Shown here: piece after piece, positions 1 through 7,181 of the stretch
Numbering within the stretch: the first letter of the stretch is position 1
Layout: each line of letters begins with the position of its first letter
From: an uncultured Marinococcus sp.
GTDB taxonomy: Bacteria > Bacillota > Bacilli > Bacillales > Marinococcaceae
Length of the DNA stretch: 64,000 nt
Assembly: GCF_947493875.1 (NCBI RefSeq)
Contig: NZ_CANLSU010000002.1
Coordinates: 1 to 64,000 of the forward strand
Direction: 5' to 3'
Translations under genes and position numbers: made by a program
Notes under the pieces: model-generated
Told to the model about the DNA's origin: nothing
The model's input: the letters and a program-made list of their open reading frames with translations, nothing else
Databases searched by the model: none

Positions 1-79
1 CGAACACGGAAGTTAAGCTCTTCAGCGTTGATGATAGCCGGGGGTTCTCCCCCCGTGAAAGTAGATCGCTGCCGGGCAC
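1..79 (+). rRNA. rrf: 5S ribosomal RNA, 3' part (5' end outside window)
   Basis: The first bases (CGAACACGGAAGTTAAGCTC) are the conserved internal 5S segment. The RNA continues through the usual closing stem and ends near GCCGGGCA. About two thirds of the ~116-nt gene is present. A terminator hairpin follows directly, so this is the tail of an rRNA operon running into the window. Confidence 0.93.
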
Positions 80-80
80 T

Positions 81-117
81 AAAGCCTTTTTCTCTTACTG
101 GAGAGAAAGGCTTTTAT
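81..117 (+). terminator. Rho-independent terminator of the rrn operon
   Basis: AAAGCC followed by a TTTCTCT-type arm pairs with GAGAGAAAGGCTTTT across a four-base loop, and a T-rich tail follows. It lies immediately behind the 5S gene. Confidence 0.8.
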
Positions 118-143
118 TATATGAAATCATTTAACAATTGAGG

Positions 144-172
144 TTGACTATGGCTTTAATGCCCTTTACAAT
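144..172 (+). promoter_or_regulatory. SigA-type promoter for tRNA-Thr
   Basis: TTGACT (144-149) and TACAAT (167-172) are separated by exactly 17 bases, and the tRNA begins 57 bases downstream. The tRNA therefore seems to have its own promoter behind the rrn terminator. Confidence 0.65.
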
Positions 173-228
173 AGTATTTGTGTCTGAGCAGATCACAAGT
201 AAGCTTACATAGCTGAGATATTTTATCT

Positions 229-304
229 GCTTCCTTAGCTCAGCAGGTAGAGCGCATCCATGGTAAGGATGAGGTCACCGGTTCGAATCCGGTAGGAAGC
301 TCCA
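229..304 (+). tRNA. tRNA-Thr (anticodon GGT)
   Basis: The acceptor GCTTCCT pairs with AGGAAGC and CCA is encoded. The D arm is GCTC/GAGC, the anticodon stem CATCC/GGATG encloses loop ATGGTAA (anticodon GGT), and the T arm has the canonical GTTCGAATC. It closely resembles the Bacillus tRNA-Thr(GGU-reading) sequence. Confidence 0.95.
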
Positions 305-318
305 TTAGTTAAATGACA

Positions 319-353
319 ACGCCAGTCCGAAACATCGGACTGGCGTTTTTTTA
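319..353 (+). terminator. Terminator after tRNA-Thr
   Basis: ACGCCAGTCCGA pairs with TCGGACTGGCGT across a short loop (AACA) and is followed by a run of T. This is a strong intrinsic terminator. Confidence 0.85.
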
Positions 354-485
354 TCCAGGACGCTTACAACAGAAGACGGGTGGGATTAAATATACTCCTT
401 ATTTTAAAAATTAACGTAATAGGGTAAACTATACTCGTTCCGATAAATGGATGATTACTGTTAAAGAAGCGGTGGTGAAGTTTAA

Positions 486-1142
486 ATGAGGAAAAAATAC
501 GCTGGTTATGCTGAATTAAATGCTGGTGAATTAGAAGGCCGTGATTATGACATACGTGTACTTTTGGGTAGCCATAGAACCCTTGTGGCTCTGGCTCCGC
601 ATGGGGGAGCTATCGAAGCGGGAACCAGCGAACTGGTCGAAGAGCTTCACCGCAGCTGTCACTTTTCTGCCTATGATTTTCACGCTAAAAAGCGTACTGG
701 TAACAGAAGGCTCCATATCAGATCCACGTGTTTCGATGAACCAAGAGCCCTCTCACTGGCTGCTGAAGCTTTATTTACAGTTACTCTTCATGGATACCGG
801 GGCGAGGAGAGAAAAACCTATATAGGAGGACTGGATACGTCCACGGCAGACCTTATAGGTGCAGAGCTGGCTGCTTCCGGTTTTAGTGTGGATTTTGAAC
901 CACCATCTGCTATAGAAGGAAAATATAAAGGGAATATATGTAATAAAAACAGAAGAAAGCAGGGCGTACAGCTTGAGATCAGTTCAGCCCAGCGCCGTGC
1001 TTTTTTTGCTAATGAAGACTTGAGCAGTGCGAATAGAGGCAATCGCCTTTCTTCTTTTTATGAGTATGCCGGGGCGATTGGGAGAGCTTTGAGGCGGGCG
1101 GAAACCACCGTTTGTGTTACAGAAATGCAGATGTCTGAATAA
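486..1142 (+). CDS. Poly-gamma-glutamate hydrolase family protein
   Basis: The 218-residue protein matches the poly-gamma-glutamate hydrolase family (PghP/YmaC type, zinc peptidases found mainly in Bacillus and its phages). Visible motifs are APHGGAIEAGTSEL at residues 37-50, LHGYRG at 101-106, IGG at 113-115 and GVQLEIS near 159-165; the early His-Gly and Glu, the LHG and the late Glu are the expected metal and catalytic elements of this fold. No signal peptide or membrane segment is seen, so it is cytoplasmic or released by lysis. GGTGGTGAAG precedes the ATG. It is a lone gene behind tRNA-Thr. Family members let phages pass polyglutamate capsules or recycle the polymer; which applies here is unknown. 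Phage origin is possible, but no other phage gene is adjacent. Confidence 0.8.
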   Translation: MRKKYAGYAELNAGELEGRDYDIRVLLGSHRTLVALAPHGGAIEAGTSELVEELHRSCHFSAYDFHAKKRTGNRRLHIRSTCFDEPRALSLAAEALFTVTLHGYRGEERKTYIGGLDTSTADLIGAELAASGFSVDFEPPSAIEGKYKGNICNKNRRKQGVQLEISSAQRRAFFANEDLSSANRGNRLSSFYEYAGAIGRALRRAETTVCVTEMQMSE

Positions 1143-1171
1143 TCAACCGGGATGTTTCAAAAGCCTGGTTA

Positions 1172-1471
1172 TTACATAAAAAGCTGATAAAAAGCGATAC
1201 CCGCATTCACAGCAAACAGAAGGCCGATAAGAATACCTCCCAGTAAGGACAGGGCGCTAATCCGTATCCGTGGATCGCGGACAGTAAGAGCTGCGGCCAG
1301 GATTAACGTGACGAGTGCTGAAAGGTAAAATCCGAGCCGAAGTATTTCATGGGCCCTGTCGCCGAGCTCCCAGGTCAATGCCTGATAGATCATCCCTATC
1401 CCGAATACAAGCATAACTGTAAAGAAAATTACGCCAGAGCGTTGCAGAACAGTCAGTTGAAGCACCTCCAT
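1172..1471 (-). CDS. Small three-helix membrane protein, unknown function
   Basis: The 99-residue protein has about three hydrophobic segments (residues ~12-30, ~45-64 and ~70-95) with a short charged loop after the second (VRDPRIR). I do not recognise a named family. The start ATG follows GGAGGTG on the minus strand, a good ribosome site. It is a single gene convergent with the hydrolase at 486-1142 and divergent from the acetyltransferase at 1626. An imperfect inverted repeat in the 29-base gap between the two convergent genes may serve as a weak shared terminator. Confidence 0.65.
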   Translation of the reverse strand: MEVLQLTVLQRSGVIFFTVMLVFGIGMIYQALTWELGDRAHEILRLGFYLSALVTLILAAALTVRDPRIRISALSLLGGILIGLLFAVNAGIAFYQLFM

Positions 1472-1625
1472 TTATTTATTGATTATATGTATTTAAGTGT
1501 TCTTTAAAACGAATCAGGGCCGCCGCCAGCTTGGGAATTGCTGCCGGCTTTCTCCTGCCCCTTGTAAGTATAACGCATGGGGAGATGTCCTTTATGATAA
1601 AATAGGGAAAAAGAGAGGAGCTTTT

Positions 1626-2168
1626 ATGTTTACATATCGTATCCGGGAAGATCTTTATTTAAAGCTGCTGGAGCCATCAGATGCCGAGGCCGTTTTTACG
1701 CTCACAGACAACTCGCGGGAGCATCTAAGAGAGTGGCTGCCGTGGGTGGATCATACAAATGAAAAAGAGGATACAAAAGCGTTCATTCATAATGTGCGGC
1801 ATGGATGGGCGGATCAAAAAATGTTTTCGGCCGGTATCGTTTTTCAAGGAAGCATTGCTGGAATAGCCGGCTTCAACCGTCTGGATCACCAAAACAGCCT
1901 TGGGGAAATTGGTTACTGGCTTGGAGAGAATTATCAGGGAAAAGGCATTATGACTGCGGTAACAGAAGCCTTTATTTCTTATGGCTTTGAACAGCTTGGC
2001 TTAAATAAAATCGTTATAAAAGTTGCCACGGCTAACGAAAAAAGCCGTGCTGTACCGGAGAGATTGGGATTTAAGCAGGAGGGCACACTGCGGCAGGAGC
2101 ACTGGCTGCATGACCAATACGTGGATATTGCGGTATATAGTCTGCTGAATGAAGAATGGAAAATTTAA
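1626..2168 (+). CDS. GNAT N-acetyltransferase, YdaF/RimL-like
   Basis: This 180-residue enzyme resembles B. subtilis YdaF, a putative ribosomal-protein-serine acetyltransferase of the RimJ/RimL branch. The acetyl-CoA loop is visible as GYWLGENYQGKGIMT (Q-x-x-G-x-G type), followed by the typical ANEKSRAVPERLGF stretch. The frame is open further upstream (to 1497), but ATG 1626 is chosen because GAGAGGAG lies at the right distance and the family starts with MFTYRI-like residues there. The protein is cytoplasmic. The substrate cannot be assigned; N-terminal ribosomal protein acetylation or small-molecule acetylation are both possible. Confidence 0.85.
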   Translation: MFTYRIREDLYLKLLEPSDAEAVFTLTDNSREHLREWLPWVDHTNEKEDTKAFIHNVRHGWADQKMFSAGIVFQGSIAGIAGFNRLDHQNSLGEIGYWLGENYQGKGIMTAVTEAFISYGFEQLGLNKIVIKVATANEKSRAVPERLGFKQEGTLRQEHWLHDQYVDIAVYSLLNEEWKI

Positions 2169-2248
2169 ACGGTCGCAACTGCGCAGCAAAGTATATTATA
2201 ATAGTGCAATGTGTGCAAATCCATAATTAGATTGAGGGGTTATTTTTG

Positions 2249-2902
2249 GTGATTGTAGTAAGCGGAATGATTGGAATTGGCAAAACGAGTGTCGCGCAGA
2301 TACTTGGAGACGGCCTGGACTCGAAAGTGTACTATGAGCATGTATCGGACAATCCGATTCTTCCTTTGTTTTATCAGGCAGATCAAAAGGAAATTAATGA
2401 AAAAAGGTATCCATTTTTGCTTCAGCTCTATTTTCTCCGGACAAGGTTCCAATCGATTAAACAGGCTTACAAGGATAACGATGCTATTTTGGATCGGAGC
2501 ATTTATGAAGACTGGTATTTTACAAAAATTAATCGTGATCTCGGAAACATTAACGATATGGAATTTTCCATTTATGAAGGCCTGCTTGAAGAAATGATGA
2601 AAGAAATTGAAGGTCTCCCTTATAAAAAGGCACCGGATCTTAATGTTTATCTGCGTGGCTCCTTCGAAACAGTAATGGACCGGATCTTCGAACGCGGACG
2701 GGATTTCGAACAGGATGAGGAACTGGTGGAATACTATCGGAAGCTCTGGGAAGGCTACGACGACTGGCTGGAAAATTACTATAGCGCAAGCGATACACTA
2801 ATTGTAGATATGGATAAGACCGATGTCGTTCATAATCCGCAGGATGCTGAAGATCTGGTGGAACAGGTGAAGACTCTCCTGCATGCGAAAAATAAAATAT
2901 AG
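2249..2902 (+). CDS. Deoxynucleoside kinase (dAK/dGK-like)
   Basis: This cytoplasmic salvage enzyme phosphorylates deoxynucleosides with ATP. The P-loop GMIGIGKTS lies at residues ~6-14, DRSIYED (the D-R-S motif that binds substrate) is around residue 85, and an Arg-rich lid (RGRDFEQD) is near residue 150. The ~217-residue length is normal for bacterial dCK/dGK-type kinases. It most resembles deoxyadenosine/deoxyguanosine kinases, but nucleoside preference cannot be read reliably. The start is GTG 2249, nine bases after GAGGGG; the adjacent in-frame TTG at 2246 is an alternative. It is monocistronic, with a strong terminator immediately downstream. Confidence 0.88.
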   Translation: MIVVSGMIGIGKTSVAQILGDGLDSKVYYEHVSDNPILPLFYQADQKEINEKRYPFLLQLYFLRTRFQSIKQAYKDNDAILDRSIYEDWYFTKINRDLGNINDMEFSIYEGLLEEMMKEIEGLPYKKAPDLNVYLRGSFETVMDRIFERGRDFEQDEELVEYYRKLWEGYDDWLENYYSASDTLIVDMDKTDVVHNPQDAEDLVEQVKTLLHAKNKI

Positions 2903-2910
2903 ACAGAATA

Positions 2911-2948
2911 AAGCTCCCGGGAATAAAGTCTCCGGGAGCTATTTCTTA
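2911..2948 (+). terminator. Terminator of the deoxynucleoside kinase gene
   Basis: AGCTCCCGG pairs with TCCGGGAGCT across a ~10-base loop. It is followed by a moderately T-rich stretch. Confidence 0.75.
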
Positions 2949-3140
2949 TATAACTAGAAAATTATGAAGGAAAAGTATGGAAAAGGATAAATATTGAATA
3001 TTATTGCATGACAAACATTGCAGGTGTATTTCAAAAAATTGTAATAGTTTACAGTCTTATAACAACAATGTGTAAGACCTTGTAGTGCTGAGAGCCGCTA
3101 CGTATACTAAGCCGTAAGCAAACATATCAAATAAAAAATC

Positions 3141-3244
3141 AGGAGGTGACAGCGTTAATTTATTAACAGGCAGAGCTTATACATATAGGAAACAAAGACG
3201 TACCCCAAAGGCAACACTGTTAATAAACATAACGTGCACTATTT
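3141..3244 (+). promoter_or_regulatory. Structured 5' leader of the M23 peptidase gene with an orphan Shine-Dalgarno
   Basis: This ~300-base gene-free stretch (2949-3244) ends in an unusual leader. A perfect AGGAGGT at 3141-3147 has no start codon at usable distance. TTTATTAACAG (3159-3169) is the exact reverse complement of CTGTTAATAAA (3217-3227), giving an 11-bp stem over a 47-base loop. The downstream ATG at 3245 has no Shine-Dalgarno of its own. I found no match to a known riboswitch. The rest of the stretch is AT-rich and shows nothing I can name. Confidence 0.45.
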
Positions 3245-3997
3245 ATGAAAAAATTTGTAATGAGTTCGGCGGTAGCGGCAGCAATTTTATTCGCTCCTTC
3301 AGTAGCGGACGCTTCTATTGGAGATCAGAACCTTAAATCGGGTATGAAGGATTCAGATGTTTCAGAGCTGCAGCAGTGGTTGAATGATAAAGGCTACGAA
3401 GCAGGGCCTGTAGACGGTGTCTTTGGACCGCTGACAAAGCAGGGTGTTGAAGCGTTTCAGGCAGCGCAAAGTATTTCCGTCGATGGCATTGCCGGACCAC
3501 AAACATTTGGAGAGATGAATTTAGGAGATTCGACTACCCCGCAAAGCAGCTCTGACTCGTCAGAGGATACAGCGGTAGCCGCAGAGTCTACATACAGCAG
3601 CTCCGGCTTTGCGCTTCCGGCTTCCGGGCACGTAACGTCTGAATACGGCCAGCGCGGCAGCGGCTCCCATAATGGAATCGACATTGGATATGGCGGAAGT
3701 TCAAGTATTTCTGCTTCAGCTTCTGGAACAGTAACATATGCCGGCACCATGAACGGCTATGGGAATACAATTATTTTAGAGCATACTGTTGATGGGCAAA
3801 CGTACAATACCCTATACGCTCATCTGAGATCCATCAGCGTATCAAACGGGGAATCAGTATCTCAGGGAGAAGGTATCGGTATCATGGGTAACACCGGCCG
3901 AAGTACGGGCAGACACCTGCACTTTGAAGTGCATGAAGGAGCCTGGAACGGGGCAAAATCAAACGCTGTTAACCCGCGTTCCTACGTTTCTTTCTAA
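3245..3997 (+). CDS. Secreted M23 peptidase with peptidoglycan-binding domain
   Basis: This 250-residue exported wall enzyme begins with a signal peptide (residues 1-23, ending ADA). A PG_binding_1 repeat follows (~30-92: SDVSELQQWLNDKGY, DGVFGPLTKQGV, VDGIAGPQTF), then a Ser/Thr-rich linker and a C-terminal LytM/M23 zinc peptidase domain (~120-250). Metal and catalytic motifs are HNGIDI (H-x-x-x-D) and HLHFEVH, so the enzyme should be active. It probably cleaves peptide cross-bridges in peptidoglycan. Position 3245 is the only plausible ATG because an in-frame stop lies five codons upstream, yet no ribosome site precedes it (see the leader entry). It is transcribed alone and ends at a terminator. 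Confidence 0.92.
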   Translation: MKKFVMSSAVAAAILFAPSVADASIGDQNLKSGMKDSDVSELQQWLNDKGYEAGPVDGVFGPLTKQGVEAFQAAQSISVDGIAGPQTFGEMNLGDSTTPQSSSDSSEDTAVAAESTYSSSGFALPASGHVTSEYGQRGSGSHNGIDIGYGGSSSISASASGTVTYAGTMNGYGNTIILEHTVDGQTYNTLYAHLRSISVSNGESVSQGEGIGIMGNTGRSTGRHLHFEVHEGAWNGAKSNAVNPRSYVSF

Positions 3998-4023
3998 TAT
4001 GAGCACAATCAATGTAATGTAAA

Positions 4024-4062
4024 GAAACAGCGCAGCCTCTTTCAAAAGGCTGCGCTGTTTTC
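4024..4062 (+). terminator. Terminator of the M23 peptidase gene
   Basis: AACAGCGCAGCC pairs with GGCTGCGCTGTT across TCTTTCAAAA, followed by TTTTCTG. Confidence 0.85.
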
Positions 4063-4068
4063 TGTAAA

Positions 4069-4099
4069 TAAAAACCCCGGCCATGAAGCCGGAGTTTAG
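4069..4099 (-). terminator. Terminator of the SurA_N lipoprotein gene
   Basis: On the minus strand AACTCCGGC pairs with GCCGGGGTT around a short CATGA-type loop, followed by TTTTAT. It lies just past the stop codon at 4108. Confidence 0.75.
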
Positions 4100-4107
4100 T
4101 TAAGTTA

Positions 4108-5085
4108 TTATTCGGAACCGCTGTTTCCTTCTGATTCAGACCCACTATTTCCTCCCGATTCGGAACCGCTGCTTCCTCCAGATTCAGAGGCCACATTATT
4201 TTTGATATCTGCTTCCTCACGCAGCTTATCGGTGTATTGCTGCTGTTGTTCCTGTTGTTTTTGGGATTTAAGCTGCTGTTCGATCTGCGGACGGAGCTTT
4301 TCAAGAGAACCTGCATCTTCCTGACCTTGGGTCATCTGATTGTACATATCTTCTACTTCTTTATCGGTGACTTCTACCTCTCCTAGTTCTTCATCCAGAA
4401 GAGCCTGTATTTGCAGGGAGGTTTTTGCTTCCTCACGCAATTCTTCTTCTGTGTATCCTTGCTCTTCAAGAGCTTTTTGATATTCTTGGTCGGACTTAAA
4501 TTGTTCTTTAAGAGAGCTTATTTGATCGTCGACCTCTTTTTCTTTTACCTCATAATTTCCTGATTTGGCTTTCTGTTCCAGAAGCTCCTGATTGATGAGG
4601 GAAGTAGCCGTTTGTTCTTTTAGAGTCGATTGAAGTTCTTCATTACTTTGATTGCCAGAGGCATCTGCTTGTGGAGCGTACTGCTCATAGTTAGTAGTAA
4701 AGATTGGTTCGAACTCTTCTTTAGTAATTTCTTGTCCGTTTACAGTAGCTACTACGTCAGGCACATCGCTTAAATCTGGTTCAGGCAAATCTTCGGACTG
4801 CTGTCCGCCAGAGCCCTGATTATTACCGGAGCCCTGATTATTACCAGAATCTTGGTTATTGCCGGAATCTTGGTTATTACCTGAAGCTTGTTGATCAGAG
4901 GATCCTTCACCTGATTTTTCTTGCTGATTGTTATCATTGTTGTTATTGGAGTTTTCCTCTGACTGTTGTTCTTCGTTTCCGTTATTGTTATCAGAGGAAT
5001 TCTCCCCGCCGTCGCCGTTGCTGCAGGCGCCAATAATTGCCACCGACAAGGCGAGGCCTGTGCTCAGAATCCATTTTTTGCTCAC
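4108..5085 (-). CDS. Lipoprotein with SurA N-terminal chaperone domain, low-complexity linkers
   Basis: A lipoprotein signal peptide (SKKWILSTGLALSVAIIGAC, lipidated Cys about residue 21) is followed by a ~75-residue Asn/Gln/Ser/Gly-rich linker. A SurA_N-like domain (VVATVNGQEITKEEFEPIFT and onward, ~110-290) comes next and an SGSES-type tail ends the protein. No parvulin rotamase domain follows, so this is a foldase-like chaperone half anchored outside the membrane rather than a full PrsA. The start is GTG 5085 behind GAGGAGA; the longer in-frame ATG at 5130 would place non-signal residues before the signal peptide. Tandem repeats underlie both low-complexity parts (listed separately). Confidence 0.85.
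   Translation of the reverse strand: MSKKWILSTGLALSVAIIGACSNGDGGENSSDNNNGNEEQQSEENSNNNNDNNQQEKSGEGSSDQQASGNNQDSGNNQDSGNNQGSGNNQGSGGQQSEDLPEPDLSDVPDVVATVNGQEITKEEFEPIFTTNYEQYAPQADASGNQSNEELQSTLKEQTATSLINQELLEQKAKSGNYEVKEKEVDDQISSLKEQFKSDQEYQKALEEQGYTEEELREEAKTSLQIQALLDEELGEVEVTDKEVEDMYNQMTQGQEDAGSLEKLRPQIEQQLKSQKQQEQQQQYTDKLREEADIKNNVASESGGSSGSESGGNSGSESEGNSGSE
4111..4185. repeat. 24-nt tandem repeats encoding the SESGGNSG-type tail
   Basis: Three imperfect 24-base units encode an 8-residue repeat (SESGGSSG, SESGGNSG, SESEGNSG) at the C-terminus of the SurA_N lipoprotein. They are in frame, so copy-number change would lengthen or shorten the tail without a frameshift. Confidence 0.7.
4808..4879. 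repeat. Four tandem 18-nt repeats in the lipoprotein linker
   Basis: There are four consecutive 18-base units at 4808-4825, 4826-4843, 4844-4861 and 4862-4879. The first two and last two are near identical in pairs (CCAGAGCCCTGATTATTA and CCAGAATCTTGGTTATTG types). They encode SGNNQG or SGNNQD in the linker between the lipid anchor and the SurA_N domain. Confidence 0.85.
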
Positions 5086-5294
5086 TCTGATTTCTCCTCT
5101 CCATTGTATGCTCTCCGGGCATTGTAACACACGCCGTTACTCCTGTATGCTTTAACAGTCTATAAAAATGTATAATTATTATGAAAACTTGTAAAAGAAG
5201 AAAAAAGTATTGAAAGTTACGAAAGAATGTCGGCAAATCTAAAAATTCCTGATAAATAGCTGGAATAGTACGGTTGAAAGAGGAGGACAAACAC

Positions 5295-6206
5295 ATGGCT
5301 GCGTATTTTATGCTTATTATGGTGGTATTTTTTTATTCTGGAAATATTTTGGTAGGAAAGGCCATAAATGATCTCCCACCTTTTACAATAGCTTTCTTTC
5401 GGCTGCTGATTGCTTTTTTGTGCATTGTTCCCCTGGGCTGGAAAAGCGCCTGGAGGGCACGAAATGTATTTTGGGAGCATAGGCTGCCGTTGTTGCTGTT
5501 AACTGTGACAGGTGTAACGTTTTTTAATACATTCATCTATGGTGCGCTTCAATTTACTTCTTCTACTAACGTTTCTGTATTGGAAACAATAATCCCGGCA
5601 GTAACCGTTTTGTTGAGTACATACATTTTAAAAGAACGGCTGCGCTTTATTCAATGGACTGGGGTCGTACTGTCAATTGTAGGGGCGCTTTGGGTTGTAA
5701 TGAATGGAAGATTGTTTGCCATAGCAGAAATGAACTGGAACGCCGGCGACGGTATTATGGTAGGGGCGATAGCCTGCTGGTCCATTTATTCCATCGCTGT
5801 CAAACGTTATATGCATCTGTTTCCCCCCTACGGTGTCCTGCTCGTAATGACGGGGATATCAATTATAATTTTAGTTCCTTTTATTACGGCGGAGTGGCTC
5901 TTTCTTGGCGTGCCTTCCTTCACCCTAAGCGAGCAGCTGCCGAGCCTTGCTTACCTGGGGCTCTTTCCAGGGTTCATCGCTCTATTGTTTTACAACCGGG
6001 CGGTGGACCAGCTTGGAGCCTCAAAAGCTTCGGTTTTCCTGAATTTCCTTCCGGTGGTTACGATGGCTGGGGCGGTGCTTTGGCTCGAAGAAACGTTAAC
6101 ACCGGCCAAGGTAATAGGGGCGCTGATTGTAATAGCCGGGGTTCTTCTGACTACCCAGGGGAGACCAAAACGATTTCCTGAAGGACAACCCAGCAGAAAA
6201 CCATAA
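5295..6206 (+). CDS. EamA/DMT-family permease
   Basis: This is a ten-helix inner-membrane transporter of 303 residues with the two EamA repeats expected of the drug/metabolite family (first helix AAYFMLIMVVFFYSGNILVGK, final helices VTMAGAVLWLEE and IGALIVIAGVLLTT). The start is ATG 5295, eight bases after AGGAGG; a TTG at 5274 is in frame but has no ribosome site. The likely role is efflux of a metabolite or amino acid, with unknown substrate. It is divergent from the SurA_N lipoprotein gene and convergent with a GNAT gene, with a shared terminator between. Confidence 0.85.
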   Translation: MAAYFMLIMVVFFYSGNILVGKAINDLPPFTIAFFRLLIAFLCIVPLGWKSAWRARNVFWEHRLPLLLLTVTGVTFFNTFIYGALQFTSSTNVSVLETIIPAVTVLLSTYILKERLRFIQWTGVVLSIVGALWVVMNGRLFAIAEMNWNAGDGIMVGAIACWSIYSIAVKRYMHLFPPYGVLLVMTGISIIILVPFITAEWLFLGVPSFTLSEQLPSLAYLGLFPGFIALLFYNRAVDQLGASKASVFLNFLPVVTMAGAVLWLEETLTPAKVIGALIVIAGVLLTTQGRPKRFPEGQPSRKP

Positions 6207-6243
6207 AAAGCTGCTTCTCCCGAACAGGGAGAGGCAGCTTTCA
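6207..6243. terminator. Bidirectional terminator between EamA and GNAT genes
   Basis: AAAGCTGCTTCTCCC... pairs with GGGAGAGGCAGCTTT across GAACA. A-rich and T-rich flanks on both sides would allow it to work in both directions. It overlaps the last codon of the minus-strand GNAT gene. Confidence 0.8.
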
Positions 6244-6756
6244 TTGTTCCACTGGTGTCTCTGGGCCGGAGAGGGCACGCTGGTAAAAAACAAGGTCAAG
6301 CCATCGTTCAAACTTGTATCCGGCCTTTTTCACCGTGCCCACGTATTCAAAATCCTCTGTTTCGTGCAGATAGATGCTTCCCGGATTGGAAGAATCTATG
6401 CCGGCAATCATGGTGGCGAAGCCCTCCTGTTCCGCATGGTCGATTAATGTGCGGAGAAGAGTGCGGCCAACCCCGGCGCCACGGGCACGAGGGTGGACAT
6501 ATACTGAATGCTCAATGGAGTATTTGAAAGCTGCCCATGGGCGGAATGGACCGTAAGCAGCATACCCCTGAACCTTTCCATTTTGTTCATAAACAAAAAC
6601 AGGAAGACCGTTTTTCTTTTTTGTGCGGAGCCATTCCAGCCGGTTTTCTGCCGAATATGGATGGTAATCGTAGACAGCGGTGGTGTTTAGAATTGCATCA
6701 TTATATATCTCGGTAATCGCGTGAATATCGGCTTCTTCAGCCTGACGGATGTTCAT
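6241..6756 (-). CDS. GNAT acetyltransferase, phosphinothricin-acetyltransferase-like (YwnH type)
   Basis: The 171-residue cytoplasmic acetyltransferase begins MNIRQAEEADIHAITEIYNDAI and carries SVYVHPRARGAGVGRTLLRTL (acetyl-CoA loop R-x-x-G-x-G) and a YLHETEDFEYVGT segment. This is the pattern of the Pat/Bar/YwnH group, which acetylates methionine sulfoximine-like or amino-acid amines; the natural substrate is not certain. AAAGGAGAATTCCT precedes the ATG. Relatives of ywnA and ywnB lie 2 kb away, and as I recall the ywn genes also lie close together in B. subtilis. Confidence 0.87.
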   Translation of the reverse strand: MNIRQAEEADIHAITEIYNDAILNTTAVYDYHPYSAENRLEWLRTKKKNGLPVFVYEQNGKVQGYAAYGPFRPWAAFKYSIEHSVYVHPRARGAGVGRTLLRTLIDHAEQEGFATMIAGIDSSNPGSIYLHETEDFEYVGTVKKAGYKFERWLDLVFYQRALSGPETPVEQ

Positions 6757-6892
6757 AGGAATTCTCCTTTCTCCGCTTAAAAATAATACAATTCCCAGCT
6801 TTTCGCAATCATTATGTATAAAGAAACGACGAGCAGGGAATATATTTGAAGGACCATATAGAGAAGAGGTTAAACAGGAGGGAGAGCAGGAA

Positions 6893-7126
6893 ATGACACT
6901 AAAAGTAGTTTTTGATTCCGGAGTCGCCGGCAGTGACCGTATTCAGGTGAATGATGAAATCACGCTGACGTATACGTGCGAGCATTATGAGCCAATAGAC
7001 AGCTCTCCTTATTTCAAAGTGAATTTTGAGACAGAGGATCCTTTCGAACCGCAGGAGGGAATTGTCTATTTTGATGGAACGAATTCCAGAGTGGACAAGT
7101 ATGGTCATGTGTTTTATCTATTATAA
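6893..7126 (+). CDS. Small hypothetical protein (77 aa)
   Basis: This small soluble protein has alternating beta-type sequence (LKVVFDSGVAGSDRIQVNDEITLTYTCEHYEPIDSS..., written here in part) and acidic character. I recognise no family. ATG 6893 is preceded by AGGAGGGAGAG at a suitable distance, which favours it over the in-frame upstream ATG at 6749 that would overlap the start region of the divergent GNAT gene. A weak hairpin follows the stop codon. Confidence 0.55.
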   Translation: MTLKVVFDSGVAGSDRIQVNDEITLTYTCEHYEPIDSSPYFKVNFETEDPFEPQEGIVYFDGTNSRVDKYGHVFYLL

Positions 7127-7128
7127 AA

Positions 7129-7154
7129 AGAAGCTGCCTGTGCGGCTTCTTACT
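7129..7154 (+). terminator. Weak terminator after the 77-aa gene
   Basis: AAGAAGC pairs with GGCTTCTT across a ~9-base loop. The T tail is poor. Confidence 0.4.
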
Positions 7155-7181
7155 ACATAAGAACAAGTGGGAGTGCGGGCC

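Noticed and set aside
229-304. tRNA-Thr as an attachment site for an integrated element
   Set aside because: No second copy of the tRNA 3' end was seen downstream within the window and no integrase gene is present.
2949-3244. Possible c-di-AMP riboswitch upstream of the M23 peptidase
   Set aside because: M23 and NlpC genes often carry this riboswitch, but the conserved GGGGTGAATC-type segments and pairing pattern are absent here.
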